From assembly GCF_038502225.1 (NCBI RefSeq), contig NC_091378.1, positions 1,991,744-2,055,743 of the forward strand: 64,000 nt of DNA. The letters are read 5' to 3'. Origin of the DNA: Cherax quadricarinatus. Its lineage: Eukaryota; Arthropoda; Malacostraca; Decapoda; Parastacidae. Within the stretch, counting starts at the first letter, position 1; the number at the start of each line of letters is the position of its first letter. The notes below the pieces were generated by a model, which did no database searches, was not told the origin of the DNA, and saw only the letters and a program-made list of their open reading frames with translations. Below, piece after piece: positions 41,201 through 54,100 of this stretch. The translations under genes and the position numbers were made by a program.

Positions 41201-44200
41201 CTAAAACAGTTTTCTGAACTGTATTTATATAACTATTAATAAAAGTTCTTTAGAAAAAGTGAATGTTTTATAGAGAAAATAAAAATTGTCACGTTACTCC
41301 ATAAAAGTGACTTGTAATTTAAATGATAGTGCTAGCCGGGTCACCATATGGAGAAGACCCGGGCCGGAAGTACCGGCGAACCTCTAATGAATGAATGAAT
41401 GATAGTGCTCAGCTCAAAACTGAAGTAACCTAAGTTTGATTCCCAGGTGGGGTATGGGCACTGTTCATCTAGCTGTAAATAGATACCTGGGTGTTAGTTG
41501 ACTGTTGTAGATGGCATTCTGGGGGCTAGTAGTATACCTTAGGGCTGCGCTTCAAAATGTGCTGTGGTAGAATAACAGCTTGTAGCCTGTAAATTCAATC
41601 TTGTAAAAAATACAGAATTACAAGCGAGGTCTGGTCATAGACTGAGTTGCGGGGGCGTTGACCCCCAAAACACCTTCCAGGTATACAAACATCTATTCAC
41701 TTTTTAAATAGTAACACTGTACTTCAGAATTAATGAATAAATAAAGGTAAAATTTAGCATTTCTGACTTCCATTGTTCAAGAGTGTTCAATTATTTTCCA
41801 TTGCATAAAGTGTAAAAATTATCTTTGTGTTACAATTGTCGACTAATCACTTAGAGTAAAAATTTGCACAAGCATAATAATTTTAATTGAAAGAGTGTTA
41901 GTGGTAGTATGGACATAAACTGTATCCTGAGCTCTCATTACTCTTTCAGTTCTTCAAGATTGATGTGTATGGGAAAGACGGAAAAGCACTGAATGTAAAA
42001 CAGTTGGTTCATCAGCTGCGTAATGTAGTAGAGCGTTCTACTCATCCAACTATTCCGGTTGGCATTCTCACCACACAGAACCGCAATGTATGGGGTAAAG
42101 CATATAAACAGCTTAGAAAAGGTGAGTTATGCCATTTATGACCATAATAATTTTGTGTGTAATTACCTGTGCATAGCTGCAGAAACAGACCATGCCATGG
42201 GTGGGAATAGAACCCGCGATCATAGTCTTAAAACTCCAGACCGATGCGCTAACCACTTGGCCAGCTGACTACAATAAGATTTGTCCAACTAGGTGTGAGC
42301 AGGGTAATATTTAGTGAAGGGATTCAGGGAAACCGGTTATTTTATATAGCCAGACTTGAGTCCTGGAAATGGGAAGTACAATGCCTGCACTTTAAAGGAG
42401 GGGTTTTGGGATATTGACAGTTTGGAGGGATATGTTGTGTATCTTTATACGTATATACTTCTAAACTGTTGTATCCTGAGCACCTCTGCAAAAACAGTGA
42501 TTATGTGTGAGTGAGGTGAAAGTGTTGAATGATGATGAAAGTATTTTTTGGGGGGGGATTTTCTTTCTTTTTGGGTCACCCTGCCTTGGTGGGAGAAGGC
42601 CGACTTGTTAAAAAAAAAAAAAAAAAATTTATACATGGCTTTGAGGGGGACTTGAGCTAGAGCTAGTCACAGCTACCCTGGCGGGAGATTCGTTTGTAAA
42701 AACTTGCATTTGTGGTCATAGTGGTGCCTATGGTAACCTTCCTATGGTGTATAAATATTCCTAGTTGGACGAAACTTATTGTAGCCAGCTGGCCCAGTGG
42801 TTAGCATGTTGACCTGGAGTTTTATCACTCTGATCACAGGTTCTATCCCTGCCCATGGTATGGTTTGTTTGCACTTGTGTCATTACGATTTTGTGAGTCA
42901 TGCAGAAACAGCTTGTAGTGTCTGATTTATAGAAATTAATTTATGTACTTTTCAAATTTCCAGTGGTTGTAACAATACCTCCATTGTTCCATCATTTTTT
43001 AAGAAAAAATTTCCATTATCCTTTTAGCTCCCCTTCTCAGTTTATGACTGTGCTTTTTTGTTTTTCATGTTGAAGGTAATGTGCTAAGAATTCTTCATCC
43101 TTGCAGATCATTTTATGAACCTAAAAAAAATTATCATATCTCCTTTTATCTTTATATCAATCAGTGAGAGCTTCTTTAATATTTTTGTGTACATATAATC
43201 ACCCAAGGTCTTTCTATACAACTGATGATCTTTTAACCCTTAAATGGTCCAAACGTATATATATGTTTTTTCAACATCTGAAAGTATATAAAAAAATGTA
43301 GATCTTCTTTTTTGTTTTACATTTGAAAATGTGTAAAAAAACTTTTATCTACATTTTTTTTTGTTATATTTGAAAATATGTAAAAAAAAGTAGATCTACT
43401 TTTGTAGCAATACAAATTTGAATGTCGATCTGTTTGGACCATTTAAGGGTTAACCCATAAACAGTCCAAACGTATATATACGTTTTTTCAACATTTGATA
43501 GTATGTAAAAAAAGTAGATCTTTTTTTTTTTTTACATTTGAAAACATGTAAAAAACTTTGATCTATGTTTTTATTTTGTTATATTTGAAAATATGTAAAA
43601 AAAAACGTAGATCTGCTTTTGGAGCACTACGCATGTGAACGTAGATCTGCTTGGACCGTTTACGGGTTAAGTTTCTGACACAATTATAATCTTTATTTGT
43701 TCTTTCACTTATCTCTATTGTGTCATTTCTCAGCATAAATCTATGTTCTATTATTTACTCCATGTGATCAGTTTATCTAAATCCTGTTAAAATTTTAGTC
43801 ATCTTAAATACTTTATATACTAGGGGTCAGCCTAGGAAAGGTTGGAGGGAGGGGGTAAAGGAGGTTTTGTGTGCGAGGGGCTTGGACTTCCAGCAGGCAT
43901 GCGTGAGCGTGTTTGATAGGAGTGAATGGAGACAAATGGTTTTTAATACTTGACGTGCTGTTGGAGTGTGAGCAAAGTAACATTTATGAAGGGGTTCAGG
44001 GAAATCGGTCTGCGGGAGGGAAGAGGGCAGGCCGGACTTGAGTCCTGGAGATGGGAAGTACATTGCCTGCACTCTGAAGGAAGATGGAGGGAATATTTTG
44101 GGTGTTAATGTTGCAGTTTAAAAATCTTGTAGGAGTGAGGAAGAGCCAGTTGTGAGTGTGGGGGAAGTTCGTGAGGCAGTAGGTAAAATGAAAGGGGGTA

Positions 44201-47200
44201 AGGCAGCCGGGATTGATGGGATAAAGATAGAAAAAAGCAGGTGGGGATATAGTTTTGAGTGGTTGGTGCAATTTTTAATAAGAATTAAGAGTAAGACGGA
44301 GAATAGGATAGCAGATGAACAAGGAGGCTTTAGGAAAGGTAGGGGGTGTGTGGACCAGGTGTTTACAGTGAAACATATAAGTGAACAGTATTTAGATAAG
44401 GCTAAAGAGGTCTTTGTGGCATTTATGGATTTGGAAAAGGCGTATGACAGGGTGGATAGGGGGGCAATGTGGTAGATGTTGCAGGTGTATGGTGTAGGAG
44501 GTAGGTTACTGAAAGCAGTGAAGAGTTTTTACGAGGATAGTGAGGCTCAAGTTAGAGTACATAGGAAAGAGGGAAATTATTTCCCAGTAAAAGTAGGCCT
44601 TAGACAAGGATGTGTGATGTCACCGTGGTTGTTTAATATATTTATAGATGGGGTTGTAAGAGAAGTAAATGCGAGGGTCTTGACAAGAGGCGTGGAGTTA
44701 AAAGATAAAGAATCACACATAAAGTGGGAGTTGTCACAGTTGCTCTTTGCTGATGACAATGTGCTCTTGTGAGATTCTGAAGAGAAGTTGCAGAGATTGG
44801 TGGATGAATTTGGAAGGGTGTGCAAAAGAAGAAAATTAAAAGTGAATACAGGAAAGAGTAAGGTTATGAGGATAACAAAAATATTAGGTGATGAAAGATT
44901 GGATATCAGATTGGAGGGAGAGAGTATGGAGGAGGTGAATGTATTCAGATACATGTATTTGGGAGTGGACGTGTCAGCGGATGGGTCTATGAAAGATTGA
45001 ATCGGCACTTAGGAGTCTGTGGAGACACTTTGTCCTTGGAGGCAAAGAGGGGAATGTATGAGAGTATAGTTTTACCAACACACTGTGAAGCATGGGTGGA
45101 ATGCAGCGAGGAGAAGGCTGGAGGCAGTGAATATAATGCAGAGAATTCATAGTTTGGAAGTTAGGAGGAGGTGCGGGATTACCAAAACTGTTGTCCAGAG
45201 GGCTGAGGAAGGGTTGTTGAGGTGGTTCGGACATGTGGAGAGAATGGAGCGAAACAGAGTGACTTCAAGAGTGTATCAAAAAAAAAAAATTTTTTTTGCA
45301 AACATATGTATTGTTAATATTTCTGTAGATCATCATTAGGTACCGTGTGATGAAGAGAAAGTTAGTGGAAGAAAGTCCTGAACAGGGGTGTGGAAAAAGA
45401 CATTTACATATCGCTCAGGACATTTATTAGAGGAAATGTTTTGCCACGAGGCTTCTTCAGGACTGAAGAAGCCACTAGTGGTGAAATGTTTTCTCTAATA
45501 AATGTTCTGAACTGTACAAAAGTGTCTTTTTCCACATCTTGTCAGTATCACCATACCAATTTCTACAAGTACATGTACAATGTTGTTGCGAGTAAGAGAT
45601 TTAGAGGAATTTTTTATTCCTTGGAAGTTTATAAAGAACTTCAGAATTTGACCTGTTACAAAATTTTCCCTCTCAGGCAACAAGGTATTGAATTAAAGCT
45701 AGTTTAATATAGTTTAAGACAGTGATGGAGTGAATGATGATGAAAGTTTTTCTTTTTCGGGCCACCCTGCCTTGGTGGGAATCGGCCAGTGTGATAATAA
45801 AAAAAAATAATATATTTTAGAGTCTAGGGGTAATTTCAACTAGGAAACTCAATACAATAATATTAAAATCTTATTATGTTTAATTTTAAAGTACACCTAC
45901 CATCCAACTTACGACCTGCTCGACTTACGACCACTCGACTTACGACCGTGTTTTTTATGCCAAATTTTTGGGAAATAAACAACTACAGTATTTGTGTTGT
46001 ACACAGTGTTTATCCTAAACCTTACAGTATAAAATACAGTACTAACAGCTTAAAAGTAAAGTAAAACATGAAATACCAAAATAAAACAATAAAATAAAGT
46101 CATTACAAAAATGTTTTGTTGATATTCAGTAGTAAGGTTCTATTTACGACCATTTCGACTTACGACTGGTTTCTCGGAACCGAACTCGGTCGTAAGCCGG
46201 ATGGTAGGTGTATTTGAATACAATACTTTATCTTCTCTTTGTACATAATATTATGACTTAATACTGTATGTGCAATAGTTTTATGTATTTACAGAAATAT
46301 ATATATATATAAAGTTCAAACACATGGAAATATCACATTAACAATGAACACTAATCTTTAACTCTTTAAAATTTAAGTCTTTACAAGCATCAAAGTCTTT
46401 GCCTCAACAAGACTGTGTTAAACCCAACTGCATAAATGTACAAAATTTAACAAGACCTCTGAATTCTGTCATAAAGAAAACAGACAGCAAGAATTTGTCT
46501 GAAAAGACATATCTCTAAAGATTGCTGGAATGCCCTAGAATATATACAAATCTCTAAAGATTGCTGGAATGCCCTAGAATATATACAAATCAATCTTCGA
46601 AACAATACTGAATGAACTATGAGCCAGCTCTTAAGTCTAAGTCTCAAGAATATTCAAACTGAGTGAATCTAAGAGAGAACCAATATATGATCAGTAGTCA
46701 GGGCTAGATCAGGAAGCAGACTGACTCACTGCCAGTCTGTTGACCCGTCATCAGGTTGGATCACGTGACCCGAAGGTCAGTAAGCCGGACTTAAACAAGT
46801 GAACAATTTACCTGATGGTTTCCTGACTTTTTGTATGTTCTACATGCATATAAGAAATCCTACCTAGCAATAATAATAACTAAAAATCATCGATATTGAT
46901 AATAATAATAATAGTAATAATAATAATAATGATAATACCATGGTATATTTTATATATTGACAGATAATAATATAACGCTGAAAATCTCTATTTTAGCTAT
47001 AAACGGAGACTTTCGCGCTATAATATTAAGTGATAATCACATTCTCAGACAACAGTTAAATATTACAGGATGACCTATCTCCAAGGTACAACAATGTATA
47101 CTGGCTTAGCTGACATCAATGACATGCTACTATGTAGAAAGTCCCTTGTTTAGCAGAGCATTTTGGGCAAATTAGGTCAGTTTTGTCCTCAGGATGCAAT

Positions 47201-48097
47201 CCACGCCAGTCAATTAACACCCAGGTACCTATTTTACTGCTAAGGAACATAGACAGCAGGTGTCTCAGGAAAACCCCTCCTAATGTTTCTGTCCATACTG
47301 GAGATAGAACCACAGACCTCAAGGTGTGAGCCAGCTGAGTGTGCTAGCAATGAAGCTACAGGACATGTTTACTTTAAGTAAATATGAATACTGCATAGAG
47401 ATAGGTAAATGCACTTCAGGGCTTTCTAAAAGGGTTCCTGGGAAGAGTGGGAGGAATTAAAAGAACCAGTATTGTAGGAAATGAATAGCCTTCATTAAAT
47501 TTCACATAGAATTGCTTCCATGAGTAACCATGACTGACTTATTTACTGCTTAAACCCTTCAACAGGGGTGCCTTGATGCTGGTGAAGGTTTCTTCGTCCA
47601 AGGAATTAGAGTTACCTTCCCCTTCCTGGGATTAAATAACTATCATTCTTCTTCTGAATGACTTAGATCTTTGTCTGATGCATTTTATGGACAGGATGGT
47701 ACTCAATAAGTTTAGGATTTGTAGGTGCAATTTTTCCAGTTTTCTAATTTAGTTATTAAACTTGCACATCTAAGTTACCCTTTAAATTTTGAAGACAGTT
47801 CATACCTTCTATATAATTTGGTAATCTTTTCACAGCTAACCCAGAAATTGGAGATATAACTTACAAGTTATTTTAGTCCACTCTGGGCCATTATCAATTA
47901 CCTGAAATGCGCCACATTCTAGTGGGTTTCTTTTGTGCTTAACAGTATTTTATTACATATAACTACATTTCCTGTATGTTGCAGTTTAATAACTGTAGTG
48001 TAAAACACCCTTCTGGCAAGACAGTGATAGAATGAATGATGGTGAAAGTTTTTCTTTTTCGGGCCACCCTGCCTTGGTGGGAATCGGCCAGTGTGCT

Positions 48098-48174
<77 letters not shown>

Positions 48175-51100
48175 AAGTTTCATTTACAAATTTAATCATG
48201 AATTGTTCCAGACAAGGTATAGTAACTATTATTCTATTGCACTTTCTTCAGGCAGTGTTTCTGCTTATTGAGCAAATTTTGTGATAAATCATACCTCCAA
48301 CAGATAAGACAAACAGAGCTTCTATTGACGAGATACAGCGGTGCATATTTTTGGTGGCATTAGATGGACCTATTGTCAACCCTACTGGTAACATAATGAC
48401 TGATGCAGCTCTAAACTGTGTGCATGGTAATGGTCCTCAAGGATATGCAGGCAATAGATGGTATGATAAAACCATTCAGGTAAGATATTTCTTTATTTAT
48501 GCAATTTAACCACTTCAAAAGTAAGTTAATTTTCAAGCATTTTTCGTCATTTCTCGATCACATTCTCTTTTTCTGGAGAATGTGACAGAGATTATGAAAG
48601 TGCTTGGAAATCAACTTTCCTTTTAAATGTGTATGAACATATTACTTGTGCTCTTGTTGCATTTACTTATTTATATCATATAACTTGAGTCCTGGAAATG
48701 GGAAGTACAGTGCCTGCACTTTAAAGGAGGTGCTCAGATATGACAGTATCTGAGCACCTCCGAAAAGACACTGATTATGTGTGAGTGATGGTGAAAGTGT
48801 TGAATGATGAAAGTTTTTTTCTTTCTTTTTGGGTTTTTCTTTTCTGGGTCACCCTGCCTCTGTGGGAAACAGCTGACGTGTTAAAATAAAGAAATGATGC
48901 TGGGTTACCAAGAATATAATTCAGAAGGATGAGAAGGGGTGGTTGAGGTGGTTTCTACATGTAGATGACAGAGAGAGATAGCATGACAAAGAGGATGTAT
49001 AAATCTGGGGTGCAAAGTAAGAGGGTTAGGAATTCACCCAGTAATGGTTGGAGGTAGTGGGTAAAGGAGGCTTTGAGTTGTAGTGGCTTTAACATGCAGC
49101 AGACCTGTGCTAGATAGGGGCCGGTGAAGATAAGGAAAGCATCTGTCTGTCAAGCCTCAGGCAACCTTTTTCTCAGCAGTTTTGAGGGTAAACCCTAGCT
49201 GCCTTCCTCTGAAATCTTTGAGCCTAGGATTTGGTGGGTGCTTTACACCCTGGTCTCTTATGTTTCTTAATAAATGTGCTATTTTATTTACACATCAAAA
49301 TGTTAGTAATTTTTTCCAGAAATAATTTAACAATTTATTCAACAGTTCATTGTTGGGAAGAAGGGTGCAGTTGGATTGACCTATGAGCATACACCAGCTG
49401 AAGGACCTCCAGTTGCTAATCTTATGGATCACATTATGGATTATATGTGAGTCCTCTATTAAATTTTACTTAGTCTCAGGTGTATAGTGTTCCATTATTT
49501 ATACGCACTTCCTTGCTTTGAAGGGTCACATTATATATGGTGTTACTCATGCAAAATTTTATTTTTTTAAGCACCAGGTTTTACTTAACACTGAGTGGGC
49601 TATACTGTGGATGCATAAGTATGGGCACCAAAGTTAACTAGGATAAGGCTGGGTGAAGCAAATAATGAGATATCTCTCAATACACCTCTGTTGATATACT
49701 GCATATAGCTGCTTTCTTTCTGTCTCATTAACCTGTCAAATGGCAAGTACATCTTACAAATTCTACCTTCATTTGGAATACAGTGGAACCTTGACTTACG
49801 AGTGCCCCAACATACAAGTTTTTCAAGATACGAGCCGTCGCTCGGTCGATAATTTGCTCTGAGTTACGAGCCAAAATCCAAGTTACAAATGAGCTTCCCT
49901 CTCAACCCACAACCCGCATACCTCATTTGTGTTTATCTATGTGTTTATCTATGGGCATCATCCTGTTTTCCTTCTCAACACTGTCCTTTGCACATACTTT
50001 CTTAGGACCCATGGTTAGAAGAAAAGAAATTTGGCAAAATAACTGTACAAAATGCAAGCAAAACATGAGAAATGCTTCCATGGTGAGGTAAACAGTGCAC
50101 TGCGCCATCTAGTGGTGGCGTTCTGAAGCTCGTCATTATTATTATTATTATTCTTCTTTCTTTCAACACACCGGCCGTATCCCACCAAGGCAGGGTGGCC
50201 CAAAAAGAAAAACGAAAGTTTCTCTTAAATTTAGTAATTTATACGGGAGAAGGGGTTACTAGCCCCTTGCTCCCAGCATTTTAGTCGCCTCTTACAACAC
50301 GCATGGCTTACGGAGGAAGAATTCTGTTCCACTTCCCCATGGAGAATTATTATTATTATTATTATTAATTTAGGGAACTGGTGCACAGATCCAGTTCCCT
50401 AGATCAAGAGCCCCTCACCAGTGTCAAGGAACCTTGATGCTAGTGAGGGGCTCTTGATCTAAGGAATTGGATCTGTGCTCCAGTTCCCTAAATTAATAAC
50501 AATAATAATAATAATTATTATTATAATAATTATTATTATAATAATTATTATTATAATAATAATAACGAGGAGCTTCAGAATGCCGCCACTAGTTGGTGCA
50601 GTGCACTGTTTACCTCGCCGTGGAAGCATTTCTCGTGTTTTGCTTGCATTTTGTACAGTTATTTTGCCAAATTTCTTTTTTCTAACCATGGGTCCTAAGA
50701 AAGTAAGTGCAAAGGACAGTGCTAAGAAGAAAAAGAGGATCATGTCCATTGAATTAAAGCATAAAATCATAGATAAACATGAGTGAGGTGTGTGGGTTGT
50801 ATTGTGGAGTTTGCCAGGCAGTATGAGTGTAGTACAGCCTCTCCTCACTTAACAACAGAGTTCCGTTCCTAAGACCACATTGTTAAATGAATTCGTTGCT
50901 AAGTGAGGAGCATACTATAATGGTAGTGAGTTTGTGTCAACCATCTTTGATATTGTTTTAATGTCACCTTTGCACCATTTATAATACTTCTGGTATTTTT
51001 AAATGTTTATACAGTAGTGTACTGTATATTGAAATAAACAAAATAGAGGAAATTAGCTCTAATATACATTATTTAGGTATGAATACTAGTCAAAGAGCCT

Positions 51101-54100
51101 GTTGTAAGTCCGAGGTGTCGGTAAATGAGTACGTCGTCAAGTGAGAAGAGGCTGTACTTCTGCTACGCCGGTACTGCCTCACATTAAGCATTAAGAGTGT
51201 ACCTATTAAGTTCAGTGATTCAGTGTAGCATTAAGAGTGTAGCAGTTAAGCTCAGTGAAAATGAGTAGCATTAAGAGTGTAATAAGTAGCCTATCTTTTC
51301 CAACCTCCACCTCCGCCAGCGTATGTACACTATGTTTTTATACAATATTTCTTATTTATAGATACATTATTTCAGTGTTTTCCTTATGAAACTAGTGATC
51401 TAGTGCAATTAGCCTCACAAACACTCCATTTCCAGAAGGGGAAGAATGGGAAGATATGGTCAGTGCGGGAGCGGGAGGCGCTGTCACCGCTCGCCATATT
51501 ATGGCCTATTTTATTCATTCTAGAGTATATATCATGTTTCTGTGTAATTTATGTTGTTTATTATGTCAGATCAGTTCTTTATTCTTTCAACACACCAGCC
51601 GCATCCCACCGAGGCGGGGTGGCCCAAAAGGAAAAACGAAAGTTTCTCCTTTCAAATTTAGTAATATATACAGGAGAAGGGGTTACTAGCCCCTTGCTCC
51701 CAGCATTTTAGTCGCCTCTTACAACACGCATGGCTTACGGAGGAAGAATTCTGTTCCACTTCCCCATGGAGTGATAGATAAATAAGCCATAGAGTTGATA
51801 TTAGTGTTATATTGAGACATTTTGTCTTGCCTCCTGAGAGCAGGAATTCCGCTAGAACGGATTAATGGCATCTCAGTTAATTTAAATGAGGAAAATTGAT
51901 TTGATATATGAGCAAATTGAGTTACGAGCTAGGTCATGGAACGGATTAAACTCGTAAGTCGAGGTTCCACTGTACAGTTATCCTACCTTGCTGTATGTTT
52001 TTTTATTCTAATACTTCTCAGCATTTCTTATTGCAGGTATGAGTGTTTCAGTCACATAAAGCAAAGTCATAGATTTATGCATATTATTTTTATCATAATG
52101 GTTTAATAGGGAAAACAGGCAATTGGTAGTGATGATTGTTTTAGCTAGAGATGAGGTTGTTTTGTTATGATCCTAACAATAATAGACTTCTGTAACCAAC
52201 AACTTTGTCTGTTATTTTTGCATCATTTGACCCAGCAGAAATCCTTTCAATTGAGCAGGTTTACTGTTTGATGCCATGGTTAATATTCAGAGCTCTACCA
52301 GATAGAGTGATAAAAATATTCAAAATAGCTTAACAAACACAGATTGAGTGAGGCACAAGATGCTTCCAGAGTGCAACTGTACATGGTGTTAGTTAGTCAG
52401 TAGACTGGAAGGAGTTGTGTACCACAGCATACAGTATCTTAATTTTGTGCCTATTAATGCTATGGGATGTACTACCAGTATTTTTTATGTTGATTCTTTA
52501 ATGCTTTATGGTGCATAATGTCAAGATTATCTTTCTATTAAATTTTTGATTGCACCTTTTCATTTGTGCTGCAACAGAATCACACAGTGCCAAGTCAGGT
52601 TGTAGAACAGTTAATGTATTACATTTTTTTATATAATAGGAAAGAGGTTACTTGTGCTTTAAATAATTTATGGAAAATTTACTTTACTTATATTATTGAT
52701 TCACCATCAGAACCTCTTCAGAATATATTCCTCCAAAGTTTTCTTCATTTATTTTCAGGGGAAACACTGAGGTGACTCAGAAGGCTCACTATACAGTAAT
52801 GATTTAAAAATTTAAAGATTTTATGCGGTTATGAGAATTACCATATTTTCCATTAGGTAAGACACAATTCCTTCCCCCCCAAAAAGCCAGAAAATGTCAC
52901 GATGAAAGTATACTAAAGATTTTTTCACAAAACAAATATTAGGGTGGTTCAGATGTACTGGTGCAGCTTATGTGGCATTAATTATATTATGTAACTGCAT
53001 GAAGGCTTTTATAATACAGCATAACTGCTGCTTCACCTTTTAATTTTTTTTTTTTTGTAGTGTTATTTTTATGGTTGTTTTGAGCATGTTAAATTTTTTT
53101 TGCAGAATATCTGGAAGAGATGTGTCAGAGTAAGTTTTTAATGAACTCATCCATCATAAAAGTAGTAAGTAGTGATAGACTTATTAGTTATTCTTCTCTC
53201 TCCCATATACTTTATTTCCCAGGAATGGTGCATCAAAAATGGAGTATCTTATTCAGTAAAGGAATGTATTTTTATTTTTCTCTTTCTAAACAACTGTGTC
53301 ACTTTATACACTTACTGTAGTAAGTGTATAAAGTGACCAGATCAGAGTTAGTGGACGTAAAATTGTGCCTGCTCCACTCTTTGTTCTTACCTCTATGGAT
53401 TTAGTGTTTTATGAAATTCAGTACACTGTACAATGATGCAGCTTGGCAGGATAATTTATTTAAGAATGCACATATATGGGCATGTTAGATAGGAGCGGGT
53501 GGAGGCAAATGGCTTTTATAACTTGGTGTGTTGTTGTAGTGTGAGCAAAGTATCATTTATTAAGGGATTCAGGGAAACCGGTTAGACAAATCTGAGTCCT
53601 GGAGGTGGGAAGTACAGTTCTTGTACTCCAAAGGAGGGGTGAAGATATGTTGGAGTTTTTGAACTGCAGTACCAGCATGCCTCTTGAAAGACAGTAATGG
53701 AATGAGTGATGATGAAAGTGTTTCTTTTTTGGGACACCCTGCCTCGGTGGGAAATGGCTGATGTGTTAAAAAAAATATATATGGGTCAGTTTTAAAAAAA
53801 ATTATTTACTCACTTGTTGGTTGTTGAGGATGAAAGAAAAAATACTGTTAATTTGAACATGACTCACACTTTATGATAATGAAGGAGGATTGTTTTTATT
53901 CATTTTAGTGAAAAGAAAAATGGTTCACAGCCCCCTGCAGAGGAGCTTTCTCGGCCCCATCGCTTGATGTTTAACGTAGGTGCTGATATTAAGCAAGACA
54001 TCGAAGATGCCAAAGTTGCTTTAGAAAGGTAAGGTAATCGAAAAATCCTTACAGCAGTATTTTAGAAACCCTTGATGAGAGGTATTTTCATATTTATCTG

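Larger units (their letters stand above)
49781..51972. mobile_element. Composite Tigger-like element with inverted halves
   Basis: Outer ends begin CAGTGGAACCTTGACTTACG and end TCGTAAGTC...GGTTCCACTG-type in inverse, flanked by TA. Inside, two transposase N-termini face away from each other: minus strand MGPKKVCAKDSVEKENRMM (start 50012) and plus strand MGPKKVSAKDSAKKKKRIMS (start about 50690). Their 5' leaders are inverted copies (about 49900-50136 against 50568-50805). No catalytic domain remains. Nested inside are SINE-like fragments (50150-50342, 51588-51775), a palindromic repeat (50366-50505) and MITE-1 (50835-51154). It fills much of intron 8. Confidence 0.65.
51973..53908. other. CrAT intron 8, right part
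   Basis: AT-rich intron with a TTTTCATTTGTGCTGCAACAG-like sequence (52558-52578) that is not followed by a family exon. It holds the palindrome at 53298 and a LINE-A tail at 53485. Nothing else recognised. Confidence 0.45.

Noticed and set aside
47986..48271. Poly-Asn and poly-Leu ORFs
   Set aside because: They read across a (TTA)n microsatellite.
52566..52775. A possible extra CrAT exon after TGCTGCAACAG
   Set aside because: The following sequence has no family resemblance, and exons 8 and 9 already join in frame without it.
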